Notes: a model not told the origin generated them from the letters alone. 64,000 nt of DNA from Kribbella sp. CA-293567 (GCF_027627575.1 NZ_CP114065.1:3720001-3784000); one strand, 5' to 3'. Positions 1-8,594 are shown, numbered from the stretch's first letter. Made by a program: numbers and translations.

Positions 1-536
1 GAGGTGCGTTCGGGCGAGAAGACCGAGCTCTCCACCTCGTCGACGTCCACCTCGACCGAGCTCGCGACCGCCTCGTAGCCGTCGACGACGGAGTCGCAGA
101 TCGCCCAGAGCACCGCGGCCGGACCGTGGCCGAGCACCGAGGCGCGGTCCTCCAGCTCCTGCCGGGCGGTGGACAGCGGGGCGCCTTCGCCGTGCCGGAC
201 GGTGACGACGTACCGCTTGCCGACGAAGATGCTGACCTGGCCGGTCTCGACGGCGTCCTCGGCGTCGACGTACCAGAGGGTGCGGAGGACCATCACGAAG
301 GAGTCGTCGTACCGCTCGACCTTGGGCCGCTGGTGCGGCGACAGCGCGTCCTCGACCGCGAGCGGGTGCAGGCCGAACAGCTCCTGGACCCGGCTCAGCT
401 CCGCCTCGGTCGGCTCGTACAGCCCGACCCAGCCGAACGCCTGGCCGTCGTCGTCGATCGCCCGCGCCACCGTCTCGGGATCCTTGGGCAGGTCGTGCCG
501 CTCGCCCTCGGAATAGACCCCGCAATCCACGATCAC
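1..536 (-). CDS. corA: CorA-family magnesium/cobalt transporter, N-terminal part (cut by window edge)
   Basis: The minus strand reads without a stop from a GTG at 536 to the window edge, giving about 178 residues. The protein begins MIVDCGVYSEGE and holds the segment HPLAVEDALSPHQRPKVERYDD in pieces typical of the CorA cytoplasmic domain (VEDAL..HQRPK..RYDD), followed by FVGKRYVVTVRHG. CorA proteins form pentameric inner-membrane channels for Mg2+ and Co2+. The membrane helices and the GMN signature lie beyond the edge, so they cannot be checked. It is divergent from the phosphatase gene, with about 49 bp between starts that must hold both promoters. The start is chosen because no ATG in frame lies close upstream and the residues after it match family N-termini. 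Confidence 0.85.
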   Translation of the reverse strand, partial: MIVDCGVYSEGERHDLPKDPETVARAIDDDGQAFGWVGLYEPTEAELSRVQELFGLHPLAVEDALSPHQRPKVERYDDSFVMVLRTLWYVDAEDAVETGQVSIFVGKRYVVTVRHGEGAPLSTARQELEDRASVLGHGPAAVLWAICDSVVDGYEAVASSVEVDVDEVESSVFSPERT

Positions 537-572
537 GGTGACATCATGGCACCGCCGGTTTGCCCGACCGGA

Positions 573-578
573 TAACGT
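573..578 (+). promoter_or_regulatory. -10 box (TAACGT), probably leaderless promoter
   Basis: TAACGT lies exactly 7 nt before the ATG at 586, and no purine-rich ribosome binding site sits in between. This spacing places the transcript start on or next to the ATG, as known for many leaderless actinobacterial mRNAs. No convincing -35 is visible. Confidence 0.45.
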
Positions 579-585
579 GCGGTGC

Positions 586-1296
586 ATGCCCACGGTGATT
601 CTGGTCCGGCACGGACGCAGCAGTGCCAACACATCCGGCGTACTGGCCGGCCGGACGCCCGGGGTGAAGCTCGACGACACCGGCGTACAGCAGGCGACAG
701 CGGTGGGTGAGCGGCTGGCCGGGCTGCCGCTGGCCGCGATCATCACCTCGCCGCTGGACCGCTGCAAGCAGACCGCTGCGGCGATCGCCAAACACCACTC
801 GACGTTGCGTCCGGCAACGGACCGGCGGCTGACCGAGTGCGGGTACGGCGACTGGACCGGCCAGAAGATCGCGACGCTGGCCAAGGACCCGCTCTGGGCG
901 GTCGTCCAGGCGCATCCGTCCGGCGTGACGTTCCCGAACGGCGAGTCGATGCGCGGCATGCAGCAGCGCGCGGTGGACGCGATCCGGGCGCACGACGCGG
1001 CGATCGCGGCTTCGCACGGCGAGAATGCGGTCTGGGTGGCGGTCTCGCACGGCGACGTGATCAAGGCGATCGTCTCGGACGCGCTCGGCCAGCACCTGGA
1101 CAGCTTCCAGCGGATCGTCGTCGACACCGCCTCCACCACCATCATCACCTACACCCGGACCCGGCCGTTCCTGGTCCGGCTGAACGACTCCGGCAGCGAC
1201 CTCAGCTCGCTCGTTCTGCCGCCGCCCGCGAAGGCCAAAGGACGCGCCAGGAAGTCCGCGGTCCAGTCCTCCGACGCGGTAGTAGGCGGACGGTAA
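586..1296 (+). CDS. Histidine phosphatase (phosphoglycerate-mutase-like), MSMEG_4193-type
   Basis: A 236-residue histidine phosphatase superfamily protein. The catalytic motif RHG is at residues 8-10, the second arginine is in SPLDRC (about 59), the general acid is in LTECGYGDW (E84), and the second catalytic histidine is in VSHGD (H155). All expected active-site residues are present. The substrate is not known. The C-terminal tail (about 205-236) is Lys/Arg/Ala rich and not part of the core fold. It heads a gene set (phosphatase, DUF3090, SCO1664-type protein, then mshC) that is conserved in actinobacteria. An ATG at 586 is preferred over an earlier in-frame ATG at 538 because the RHG motif then sits near the N-terminus and a -10 box fits a leaderless start. 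Confidence 0.88.
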   Translation: MPTVILVRHGRSSANTSGVLAGRTPGVKLDDTGVQQATAVGERLAGLPLAAIITSPLDRCKQTAAAIAKHHSTLRPATDRRLTECGYGDWTGQKIATLAKDPLWAVVQAHPSGVTFPNGESMRGMQQRAVDAIRAHDAAIAASHGENAVWVAVSHGDVIKAIVSDALGQHLDSFQRIVVDTASTTIITYTRTRPFLVRLNDSGSDLSSLVLPPPAKAKGRARKSAVQSSDAVVGGR

Positions 1297-1302
1297 TAGG
1301 GT
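1297..1302 (+). promoter_or_regulatory. -10 box (TAGGGT) before the DUF3090 gene
   Basis: TAGGGT starts directly after the phosphatase stop and ends 6 nt before the ATG at 1309. A GAGG at 1304-1307 is too close to the ATG to act as a normal ribosome binding site, so a leaderless start is plausible. The next gene could also be read through from upstream. Confidence 0.35.
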
Positions 1303-1308
1303 CGAGGC

Positions 1309-1884
1309 ATGGCGCGCGTAGTGCATTCGTATGACGATCCGGACCGGTTCGTCGCCGGCACCGTCGGTGAACCCGGTGCCCGGACCTTTTTCCTGCAGGC
1401 CAGGACGGGGAACCGGCTGACCTCGGTGGCCTGTGAGAAGGAACAGGTGATGGCGCTCGCGGAGCGGCTGGACGTGATGCTGGACGAGGTGGCGCGGCGG
1501 TTCGACCGTGAGCCGGCCGGCCAGACCACGCTGGAGGACACCGATCCGCTGGAGCAGCCGATCGAGGAGGAGTTCCGGGCCGGCACCATGACGCTGGCCT
1601 GGGAGGCCGACGCCGAGAAGGTGGTGATCGAGGTCTTCGCGGTGGTGGCCACCGAACAGGCCGAGCTGGAGGAGACCGATCCGGTCGCGGCGGCGCTGGA
1701 GTCGGAGGACGCCGAGGTCTTCATCGTCCGGATCAGCGAGGAGCAGGCTCGCGCGTTCGCCCGGCGGGCGGTCGCGCTGGTCGCCTCCGGCCGGCCGAGC
1801 TGCCCGTTCTGCGGCCGCCCGATCGACCCGGAGGGGCACATCTGCCCGCGGGCCAACGGCTACCGCAGGCACGTCCGCGAATGA
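1309..1884 (+). CDS. DUF3090 family protein
   Basis: A 191-residue actinobacterial protein of unknown function. The N-terminus (VHSYDDPDRFVAGTVGEPG) and the segment FFLQARTGNRLTSVACEKEQV are typical of the DUF3090 family. The C-terminus has a CPFCGRP...GHICPR pattern, a small zinc-ribbon-like Cys/His cluster at about residues 164-180. It is soluble, acidic and without a signal peptide. It sits 12 bp after the phosphatase and overlaps the next gene by 4 bp (ATGA), so the two are translationally coupled. The constant company of a kinase-like protein, a phosphatase and mshC suggests a shared process, but no reaction can be assigned from the sequence. Confidence 0.9.
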   Translation: MARVVHSYDDPDRFVAGTVGEPGARTFFLQARTGNRLTSVACEKEQVMALAERLDVMLDEVARRFDREPAGQTTLEDTDPLEQPIEEEFRAGTMTLAWEADAEKVVIEVFAVVATEQAELEETDPVAAALESEDAEVFIVRISEEQARAFARRAVALVASGRPSCPFCGRPIDPEGHICPRANGYRRHVRE

Positions 1885-2672
1885 TCGATCCGGACCTGCT
1901 CGCCCGCGGCGAGCTGGATCTGCTAGGCCGGCTGATGGCGGCGTCCAACGGAACCTTCCAGGGCACGGTCACCCTCGGCGGTGAGTCGGCGACGGTCGTG
2001 TACAAACCGGTCGAGGGCGAGCGCCCGCTGTGGGACTTCCCGGACGGAACCTTGGCGCAGCGGGAGTACGGCGCGTACGTCGTCTCGGAGGCGCTCGGCT
2101 GGAACGTCGTACCGCCGACGCTGCTGCGCGACGGGCCGCTGGGCCTCGGCATGGTGCAGTTGTGGATCGACGAGGTGGAACTGCCGGCGGGCGAGACCGA
2201 ACTGGTCGACATCGTTCCGCAGGGACGGGTGCCGAAGGGCTGGGTCGGGGTGCTCGACGCGCTCGACGGCCGGCACAACCCGGTGACGCTGGTCCATGCC
2301 GACAACCTCGCGCTGCAGCGGATGGCCGTGTTCGATGCCGTGGTCAACAATGCCGATCGCAAGGGTGGGCATGTGCTGAATCCCGGCGACGGGCGGGTGT
2401 TCGGGGTGGATCACGGGGTGACGTTCAACGCCGACGACAAGTTGCGGACGGTGCTCTGGGGATGGGCCGGTACGCCGGTGCCGGCGGAGCTGCTGGAGGA
2501 CGTGCGAAGGCTCGCGGACGGGCTGGCCGGCCAGCTGGGGGCGGAGCTGAACGAGCTGATCACCGCGGTGGAGTTGACTGCGACCCGCGAGCGGTGCGCG
2601 ACGATGCTGAAGACAGGCACGTTTCCGCTGCCGAGTGAGGACTGGCCGGCTATTCCGTGGCCGGCATTCTGA
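1881..2672 (+). CDS. SCO1664-family protein (kinase-like fold)
   Basis: A 263-residue protein of the actinobacterial SCO1664 type, related to phosphatidylinositol 3/4-kinase-like folds. It shows VVYKPVEGERPLWDFP (about 34-49, with a candidate nucleotide-binding Lys), a catalytic-loop-like NNADRKGGH (D159-R160-K161), and a metal-binding DHG at about 177-179. These are the elements expected for phosphotransfer, but activity and substrate are unknown. The ATG overlaps the DUF3090 stop by 4 bp. In related genomes mshC usually follows directly; here it is 1.9 kb away, behind an AraC/NmrA pair. Confidence 0.85.
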   Translation: MIDPDLLARGELDLLGRLMAASNGTFQGTVTLGGESATVVYKPVEGERPLWDFPDGTLAQREYGAYVVSEALGWNVVPPTLLRDGPLGLGMVQLWIDEVELPAGETELVDIVPQGRVPKGWVGVLDALDGRHNPVTLVHADNLALQRMAVFDAVVNNADRKGGHVLNPGDGRVFGVDHGVTFNADDKLRTVLWGWAGTPVPAELLEDVRRLADGLAGQLGAELNELITAVELTATRERCATMLKTGTFPLPSEDWPAIPWPAF

Positions 2673-2729
2673 CGGTCGCCGGACGAATTTCCAGGTGGCG
2701 GTCCCGCGGGGCGCCGACGGGCGGGCCGG

Positions 2730-3602
2730 TCAGACGGTGGCGGGTTGGCTGAGGTTGCTGGGGCTGATGCCCCGTTCACGTTTGAAGGCGGCGCTGAAGC
2801 TGAACGCGTCGGCGTACCCGATGCGGCGGGCGACGGCTGTTACCGAGGCGCCTGGTTCGGTCAGGAGGTCTGCGGCGAGGGTCATTCGCAGGTCGGTCAG
2901 GTAGCCGAGGGGGCTTTCGCCGGTGAGGTCGGTGAAGCGACGGGCGAGGGTGGTCCGGGAGACGTTGGCGACCTCAGCGAGGGAGGCGAGCGTCCATGGG
3001 TCGGCGGGGGAGCGGTGCATCGCCTGGAGGACCGGGCCGACGACGCTGTCGCTGAGGGCCGTGTACCAGCGGGGTGAGTTGCGGTCGAACCATTCGCGCA
3101 GGGTGCAGACCATCAGCCAGTCGACCAGCCGGTCGAGGCTCACCTGCCGCCCGAGCTTGCCGGTGGCGAGACTTGCTTCGAGGTAGTTGAGCAGTGGCGT
3201 GCAGTCCTCCTCCTCGGCGATCACCAGGACCGGAGGGAGCGCGTTCAGGAGGCGTCTGGGCATCTCCTGCCGGACGGTGAAGGCACCGGCCAGCAGCACG
3301 GTACCGCCGGCCGTTTCCGCTCCGATGCTCCCGTCGCAGCGGACATCGATCGGGTCGATGGCCAGGCCCGGGTCGGTGGTGAAGACGAAGGGCTCGGGGC
3401 CACGGACGACCGCGGTCTGACCAGGTACGAGGTGCACGGACTCGCCGTCGACGAGCAGCCAGCCTTCGCCGCGCAGGGGTGAGCACAGGGTGAGCGCCGG
3501 CGCGTCGGTGAAGCGCAGCGCCGAGCCGGCGGACAGGGCCGGCGTACCGAGGACGGCGCCGTTCGCGCGGACGGCGTACAGGAGCTCGTCGAGGGGATCC
3601 AT
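2730..3602 (-). CDS. AraC-family transcriptional regulator, cupin N-terminal domain
   Basis: A 290-residue regulator. Residues about 1-185 form a cupin-type sensing domain with the opening MDPLDELLYAVRANG typical of the AraC_binding cupin group. Residues about 190-285 hold the two helix-turn-helix motifs: LASLAEVANVSRTTLARRF and AVARRIGYADAFSFSAAFKRE, followed by GISP. Regulators of this group commonly control an adjacent oxidoreductase gene. It is divergent from the NmrA-type gene, with 80 bp between starts holding nested inverted repeats. It interrupts the conserved order from the SCO1664-type gene to mshC, and its strand is opposite to that set, which fits a later insertion. Confidence 0.88.
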   Translation of the reverse strand: MDPLDELLYAVRANGAVLGTPALSAGSALRFTDAPALTLCSPLRGEGWLLVDGESVHLVPGQTAVVRGPEPFVFTTDPGLAIDPIDVRCDGSIGAETAGGTVLLAGAFTVRQEMPRRLLNALPPVLVIAEEEDCTPLLNYLEASLATGKLGRQVSLDRLVDWLMVCTLREWFDRNSPRWYTALSDSVVGPVLQAMHRSPADPWTLASLAEVANVSRTTLARRFTDLTGESPLGYLTDLRMTLAADLLTEPGASVTAVARRIGYADAFSFSAAFKRERGISPSNLSQPATV

Positions 3603-3621
3603 GGGCCCAAGCTAAGGGGTG

Positions 3622-3661
3622 GGACCAATGGACAGGTGCGTGGTGTTCTCGCACATGGTCC
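3622..3661. promoter_or_regulatory. Nested inverted repeats, candidate AraC operator
   Basis: An outer pair GGACCA (3622-3627) / TGGTCC (3656-3661) encloses an inner pair GTGCG (3636-3640) / CGCAC (3650-3654). They lie in the 80-bp gap between the divergent AraC and NmrA-type genes, where a shared operator is expected. The link to AraC binding is inference. Confidence 0.4.
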
Positions 3662-3682
3662 GGGCGGCCCGAGGACGGTTGG

Positions 3683-4501
3683 GTGATGGGTATGACGATT
3701 CTGGTGCTGGCAGCGACAGGGAAGACGGGCCGCCGACTGGTCCCGCAGTTGAGGGCCGATGGCAACGAAGTACGGGCGGCGTCGCGGTCCGGGGAGGCGC
3801 GGTTCGACTGGAACGAACCGGAGACGTGGGCGGCGGTGCTGGCCGGCGTACGGGCGGTGTACCTGGTGGCGCCGGAGGATCCGGAGCCGGTCGAGGCGTT
3901 CGTGGCGCAGGCGGTCCGGGCCGGGGTGGAGCGGTTCGTCGTGCTGTCCGGGCGTGAGCTCGAGCAGGCCGAGGGGCGGTTCGGCGGCGAGATGCTGGCG
4001 GCGGAGCGAGCGGTGGCCGCCTCAGGTGTCGGCTGGACGGTGTTGCGGTCGAACAACTTCAACCAGAACTTCGACGAGTACACCTGGCGCGAACCGTTGC
4101 TGGCCGGGCGGCTGGGGCTGCCGATCGGGGCGACGGGGGAGCCGTTCATCGACACCCAGGACGTCGCCGAGGTCGCGGCGCTGGCGCTGACCGAAGCCGG
4201 GCACTTCGGCCAGGTGTACGAGTTGAGCGGGCCGGAGTCGCTGACCTTCGGCGAAGCGGTCCGGATGATCTCCGCGGCGCTCGGACGGCCGATCGAGTAC
4301 GTCGAGCTGACACCGGCGGAGTACGAGGCGGAGTTGCTCGCCGAGGGCTTTCCGGCCGAGGTGGCCGGTGCGCTCGGCGGGATGTTCGAGATGATGCGGG
4401 AGGGGCTCATCACGACGCCGACCGACACGGTGGAGAAGCTGCTCGGCCGGCCCGCGACCACCTTCGCGGAGTACGTCGGCCGCGTCTGGCCACCGCACTA
4501 G
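3683..4501 (+). CDS. NmrA/SDR-type NAD(P)H-binding protein
   Basis: A 272-residue atypical short-chain dehydrogenase of the NmrA / NAD(P)H-dependent quinone-reductase-like group. The N-terminus MTILVLAATGKTGRR is the Rossmann nucleotide-binding turn, followed by NEVRAASR at the second strand and VRAVYLVAPEDPEP. It has no Tyr-x3-Lys catalytic pair, as is usual for NmrA relatives, so it may act as a redox sensor or a reductase. GAGGA at 3671-3675 lies 7 nt before the GTG at 3683; ATGs at 3686 and 3692 are alternative starts. It is probably the target of the divergent AraC regulator. Confidence 0.85.
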   Translation: MMGMTILVLAATGKTGRRLVPQLRADGNEVRAASRSGEARFDWNEPETWAAVLAGVRAVYLVAPEDPEPVEAFVAQAVRAGVERFVVLSGRELEQAEGRFGGEMLAAERAVAASGVGWTVLRSNNFNQNFDEYTWREPLLAGRLGLPIGATGEPFIDTQDVAEVAALALTEAGHFGQVYELSGPESLTFGEAVRMISAALGRPIEYVELTPAEYEAELLAEGFPAEVAGALGGMFEMMREGLITTPTDTVEKLLGRPATTFAEYVGRVWPPH

Positions 4502-4571
4502 CGCATCCTGGCCGGAACCGCGCGGGAGATCGGGGAGTGAGCCAGGTCGTGGCGCGAATTCGCTGACTGGA

Positions 4572-4577
4572 TAGGCT
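4572..4577 (+). promoter_or_regulatory. -10 box (TAGGCT) of mshC, probably leaderless
   Basis: TAGGCT ends 7 nt before the mshC ATG at 4585 and there is no ribosome binding site between. It suggests that mshC has its own promoter even though its usual upstream partners lie 1.9 kb away. Confidence 0.45.
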
Positions 4578-4584
4578 CCATCTC

Positions 4585-5805
4585 ATGCAGGCGTGGACGA
4601 AACCAGAAATCCCGGTGGTAGCCGGTCCGGCGCGGCGTCTTCGCCTCTACGACACAGCGTCGGCGGGGCTGGTCGAGGTGACCCCGGCAGGCGACGGGCC
4701 GGCCCGGATCTACGTCTGCGGCATCACGCCGTACGACGCGACCCACATGGGCCACGCTGCGACCTATGTCACATTCGACCTGATCAACCGGCTCTGGCTC
4801 GATGCCGGGCACGCCGTGCACTACACCCAGAACATCACCGACGTGGACGACCCGCTGCTCGAGCGCGCGGCCGCGACCGGCGTCGACTGGACCGAGCTGG
4901 CGCTGTCGGAGATCCAACTGTTCCGCGACGACATGACCGCGTTGCGGGTGATGCCGCCGCAGAACTACGTCGGCGTGGTCGAGTCGATCGATCTGGTCGC
5001 GAAGGCGGTCGGGGATCTGCAGCGGGCCGGCGCGGTGTACGACGTGGACGGCGATCTGTACTTCGCCGTGAAGGCCGACCCGGCCTTCGGTGGGGTCTCC
5101 AACTACGACAGCGAGACGATGCGGGCGCTGTTCGCCGAGCGGGGCGGCGATCCCGATCGCGAGGGCAAGCGCGACCCGCTGGACAGCCTGCTGTGGCGGG
5201 CCGAGCGGCCGGGCGAGCCGGCTTGGGAGTCGCCCTTCGGCCGCGGCCGGCCGGGCTGGCACGTCGAGTGCTCGGCGATCGCGCTGGAGTACCTCGGCAT
5301 GACGTTCGACGTCCAGGGTGGTGGCACCGACCTGATCTTCCCGCACCACGAGATGTCGGCCAGCGGCGCGCAGGTCGCGACCGGGGAGCACCCGTTCGCC
5401 CGGGCCTACGTGCACCAGGCGATGGTCGGGCTGGACGGCGAGAAGATGTCGAAGTCCAAGGGCAATCTGGTGCTGGTCTCCAAGGAGCGGCAGGCCGGCA
5501 CCGATCCGATGGCGATCCGGCTGGCGCTGCTCGCGCATCACTACCGCACGGAGTGGTTCTGGACGGCGTCCGATCTCCTCGATGCGCAGGAGCGGCTCGA
5601 CGTGTGGCGGGGCGCGGTCGGCCGGGGCTCGGGCCCGGACGGTGCCGCCGCGGTGGACGCTCTGCGTGCGGCGCTGACCAACGACCTCGACACGGTGGCC
5701 GCGCTGGCGGCTGTCGATCAGTGGGCCGAGACCAACGGTGACGACACCTCGGCGCCGGCGCTGGTGGCGCAGGCGGTCGACGCGTTGCTGGGGGTTGCGC
5801 TGTAG
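4585..5805 (+). CDS. mshC: Cysteine:glucosaminyl inositol ligase (mycothiol biosynthesis)
   Basis: A 406-residue cysteinyl-tRNA-synthetase-like ligase. MshC joins L-cysteine to GlcN-inositol using ATP, the third step of mycothiol synthesis. The HIGH-type motif is THMGHA (HMGH at 54-57), the zinc/cysteine-site Cys is in YVCGITPYD (C45), GWHVECS lies mid-protein, and the KMSKS loop is at about 287-291. The protein stops near 400 residues and lacks the anticodon-binding C-terminus of true CysRS, which separates MshC from CysS. The opening [10 protein letters not shown] is also typical of MshC. It is convergent with the next gene, with only 7 bp between stop codons. Confidence 0.96.
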   Translation: MQAWTKPEIPVVAGPARRLRLYDTASAGLVEVTPAGDGPARIYVCGITPYDATHMGHAATYVTFDLINRLWLDAGHAVHYTQNITDVDDPLLERAAATGVDWTELALSEIQLFRDDMTALRVMPPQNYVGVVESIDLVAKAVGDLQRAGAVYDVDGDLYFAVKADPAFGGVSNYDSETMRALFAERGGDPDREGKRDPLDSLLWRAERPGEPAWESPFGRGRPGWHVECSAIALEYLGMTFDVQGGGTDLIFPHHEMSASGAQVATGEHPFARAYVHQAMVGLDGEKMSKSKGNLVLVSKERQAGTDPMAIRLALLAHHYRTEWFWTASDLLDAQERLDVWRGAVGRGSGPDGAAAVDALRAALTNDLDTVAALAAVDQWAETNGDDTSAPALVAQAVDALLGVAL

Positions 5806-5812
5806 CGGAGTA

Positions 5813-6703
5813 CTAGCCGGTTACGGGGTGGTGGGTTTTCACCGGGGTGGGGACCGGGGCGGCGGGTGCTTCGTTGGGGGCCTGGACCGGGAAGGTGGGT
5901 CTTGGCTGGGTCGGCTTGGGCGTCGCCTTCGCGGCGGGCTTGGCGCAGGTGGCGGAGGCCAGGCGGATCACCTGGGTGCCGCCCAGGTTGATGGTCAGGC
6001 CGGTGATGGTGAAGGCGCCGTCGGAGTGGTTGGTCTGGTTGTTGACGGTGATGGTCGCCAGGGGAGCGGCTGGGATCGAGGCGCCTTGCTTGACCGTCGG
6101 TACTGCGATCCGCTGACCCAGCAGGGTCAGGGCGCCGATGTCCACGCCGCCGGTGTTTCCCGTGCACCAGACGGTGACGGACTCGATGCCGAGCAGCGAG
6201 CTCGGCGGGGTGAGCAGCAGCTTGCACAGGTCCGGCAGGTTCTTGACCGGTAGGTCGACCGTGCTCAGGTCAGGCAGGGGAATGCCGAGCTCGGGCAGCG
6301 GGAGCTTCGGGATCGGCAGGTCGTCGGCGCCGGTCGGAGGCAGGGTGTCGCAGCTCTTCTTCAGGTCCGGCGGCAGCTTCACCTGGTTGAGGATGTCCGG
6401 CCCGACGACGAGGTCGAACAGTTCCACCGAGGCGGCGTCATTGCCGGCCGTCACCGTTCCGGCCCGCACGGACAGCAGCGGGTTCTTCGGCAGCTCCAGC
6501 GCGGACGAACTGTGCCGCTTGCCGTCCAGCGATTCGGTGTACGGCGTTTTGGCGACCGGCACCTGTCCTTCGGCACTCACCGCGTACGCCGAGGAGGCGC
6601 GGGCCGCCGCGTTGCCCACGGGCGCACTGGCGACCAGCGTGAACGCCACGACCCCGGTCACGGCCGCGAACGTCGTGATGGTCGGAACCAGCTGTCGTCG
6701 CAT
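5813..6703 (-). CDS. Secreted protein of unknown function with Pro-rich C-terminus
   Basis: A 296-residue exported protein. Residues 1-30 (MRRQLVPTITTFAAVTG...) form a signal peptide with cleavage likely after GNAAA. The mature part is a beta-rich domain starting SSAYAVSAEGQVPV. It contains a Leu/Pro-rich stretch with repeated LPxLPLPEL-like turns (about 115-165) and three cysteines that could form disulfides. The C-terminal 35 residues are Pro/Ala/Thr rich and probably span or contact the cell wall. It resembles actinobacterial surface proteins with a choice-of-anchor type core, but I do not recognise a named family. It begins 35 bp after the L,D-transpeptidase gene on the same strand, so cell-envelope work is likely. 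Confidence 0.72.
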   Translation of the reverse strand: MRRQLVPTITTFAAVTGVVAFTLVASAPVGNAAARASSAYAVSAEGQVPVAKTPYTESLDGKRHSSSALELPKNPLLSVRAGTVTAGNDAASVELFDLVVGPDILNQVKLPPDLKKSCDTLPPTGADDLPIPKLPLPELGIPLPDLSTVDLPVKNLPDLCKLLLTPPSSLLGIESVTVWCTGNTGGVDIGALTLLGQRIAVPTVKQGASIPAAPLATITVNNQTNHSDGAFTITGLTINLGGTQVIRLASATCAKPAAKATPKPTQPRPTFPVQAPNEAPAAPVPTPVKTHHPVTG

Positions 6704-6738
6704 CGGAGTCCTCACTTTTCTGCGGAGCGGTGCATGGG

Positions 6739-7524
6739 CTACTTGCCGTCGATCAGGACGAGGGTCCCCAGCGGAACCTTCTGAAGCTTGCCGAGGGCGA
6801 CCTTCGGCACCCGGACGCAGCCGGCGCTGATTGCCGCGCCGAAGACCTCCGAGCGGGGCCAGCCATGGATCGCGACGGTACCAGGACCGCCACCGAACGT
6901 GTCCAGAGTGGGACTGTGCGCACCCAGCGGCAGCACGATCGGCGAGGCCGACCGCTTGCTGTCGATGATCGACCCGAGCAGAAAGGTGCGTCCGGACGGG
7001 GTCGGTGTCGCCTTCGCGCCGACGCCGGCCTTCCAGTTGCCGAGGCTCTTGCCGTTCTCGAACAGCTCGATCGTCCGCGACCCGGTGTGCACGCGGATCA
7101 GGTACGGCGAGGTGGCGCGGTCCAGGCCGTCGTCCCGCAGCCAGCCGGTGGAACGGTTCGGCTTCGAGGGCAACAGCACCTGCACCCAGCCGTCGGCCCG
7201 CCCGACCACCGGCAGCCAGGTCGGCCCGAACTGGGTCGGCCCGATCTTGGCGAACGGTTCGGCGTCGGGCGCGGAGTACAGAGCTGTCTGAGTGCGGGGA
7301 TGGACGACGAGCCCGTCGGTTCCGCCGAACGGTTCGGGATCGAGCGGCGCGGCGGCGATCGTGGTGTGCGTCGACGAGCCGGGCAGCACGGTCAGATCGA
7401 CCACGGCCGCCGCGTCCTTGCGGTTGCCGAGGAAGCCGACGACCGCGACGGTGGCCAGTACCAGGAGCACGGCAAGGGCGCCGATCGATCCGCCACCGCG
7501 CTCGTCCGCGCGTACCTTGCGCAT
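6739..7524 (-). CDS. Membrane-anchored L,D-transpeptidase (YkuD domain)
   Basis: A 261-residue protein. Residues about 15-35 are one N-terminal membrane segment (IGALAVLLVLATVAVVGFLG). An SH3-like part follows (about 75-130), then a YkuD domain from about 140 (YLIRVHTGSRTIELFENG). The catalytic region is IHGWPR...SAGCVRVP with nucleophile Cys near 236 and the conserved Arg two residues later. L,D-transpeptidases make 3-3 crosslinks in peptidoglycan or attach proteins to it, outside the membrane. The motif has Ala instead of the more common His before Gly-Cys, as in several relatives. It precedes the secreted Pro-rich protein and may be cotranscribed with it. Confidence 0.88.
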   Translation of the reverse strand: MRKVRADERGGGSIGALAVLLVLATVAVVGFLGNRKDAAAVVDLTVLPGSSTHTTIAAAPLDPEPFGGTDGLVVHPRTQTALYSAPDAEPFAKIGPTQFGPTWLPVVGRADGWVQVLLPSKPNRSTGWLRDDGLDRATSPYLIRVHTGSRTIELFENGKSLGNWKAGVGAKATPTPSGRTFLLGSIIDSKRSASPIVLPLGAHSPTLDTFGGGPGTVAIHGWPRSEVFGAAISAGCVRVPKVALGKLQKVPLGTLVLIDGK

Positions 7525-7618
7525 ACCAGCTCCCCGTGTTTCCCCGTCGGTCGAGACGACGATAAGCCGCCTCCACCGAAGAAGCTACTCCTGGGTACGC
7601 TTTTTTTGGGTCAGCCGG

Positions 7619-8464
7619 TCACTCAGGGCGATCGGTGTTGCGCCGGCGCAGGTACCGCTCGAACTCGGCGGCGATCGCGTCTCCGCTGGCCTCGGGCAGG
7701 TCGGTGGTGTCGCGCTGCTCCTCCAGCGAGGCGACGTACTCCGCGACCTCCGGGTCCTCCTCGCTCAGCTCGTCCGCGCCGCGCTGCCAGGCCCGGGCCA
7801 GCTCGGGCAGCTCGCCCTCCGGGATCGGCAGGTCGAGCAGCGCCTCGACCTTGCTGAGCAGGGCCAGCGACGCCTTCGGGCACGGCGTACCGGCGATGTA
7901 GTGCGGGATGGCCGACCAGATCGAGACCGCCGGTACGCCGAGGGCGCCGCACAGGTCGGCGAAGACGCCGGTGATGCCGGTCGGGCCTTCGTAGCTCGAC
8001 GGCTCCAGGCTCCAGGAGGCGGTCAGTTCCGGATCCGAGGAGGACGCCGAGACCGGGATGGGCCGGGTGTGCGGCGAGTCGGCGAGCAGCGCGCCGAGGA
8101 CGACGACGAGTTGCGCGTTCGACTCGTCGACCACCTCGAGCAGTTCGCGGCAGAACCCGCGCCAGCGCATGTTCGGCTCGATGCCGCGGATCAGCAGCAC
8201 GTCGCGGCCGGTGTCGTCGGGACGCGCCAGGAAGATCCGGGTGGTCGGCCAGGTCAGCCGCCGGACCCCCTCGTCGTCGAACTCGACCTCGGGCCGTTTC
8301 ACCTGGAAGTCGTAGTAGTCCTCCGGGTCGATCGCGGTGACCAGTTCGGCGTCCCACTCCTCGATCAGGTGATCGACCGCTCCGGTGGCCGCTTCGGCCG
8401 CGTCGTTCCAGCCTTCGAACGCGGCGATCACGACCGGATCCCTCAGGTTCGCGAGATCTACCAC
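7619..8464 (-). CDS. PAC2 family protein
   Basis: A 281-residue protein of the PAC2 family (proteasome assembly chaperone 2-like fold). Typical segments are PVVIAAFEGWNDA near the N-terminus, LLIRGIEPNMRWRGFC, and VPAVSIWSAIPHYIAGTPCPKA. PAC2 proteins are common in actinobacteria, and their biochemical role is not settled. The family name comes from a eukaryotic proteasome chaperone; the Pup-proteasome genes of this window lie 39 kb away, so no direct link is shown. The start is a GTG at 8464. The last residues (RRRNTDRPE) are charged and probably disordered. Confidence 0.88.
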   Translation of the reverse strand: MVDLANLRDPVVIAAFEGWNDAAEAATGAVDHLIEEWDAELVTAIDPEDYYDFQVKRPEVEFDDEGVRRLTWPTTRIFLARPDDTGRDVLLIRGIEPNMRWRGFCRELLEVVDESNAQLVVVLGALLADSPHTRPIPVSASSSDPELTASWSLEPSSYEGPTGITGVFADLCGALGVPAVSIWSAIPHYIAGTPCPKASLALLSKVEALLDLPIPEGELPELARAWQRGADELSEEDPEVAEYVASLEEQRDTTDLPEASGDAIAAEFERYLRRRNTDRPE

Positions 8465-8594
8465 TCGCCACCCCCCGTCCTAGTCGTCTGTTGAGCCCGT
8501 TGAACGAGCACTGCCGGACTGCCCAGCCTACGTCCAACGCCCGGTCGGCGGCGGTCGTTTCACGGCCGGCGGAAAGGGTGTCGGCCGGAGTACG

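Noticed and set aside
7600..7618. Run of seven T as a terminator
   Set aside because: The only gene ending there (PAC2) is on the minus strand, where the run reads as A; no hairpin lies before it on either strand.
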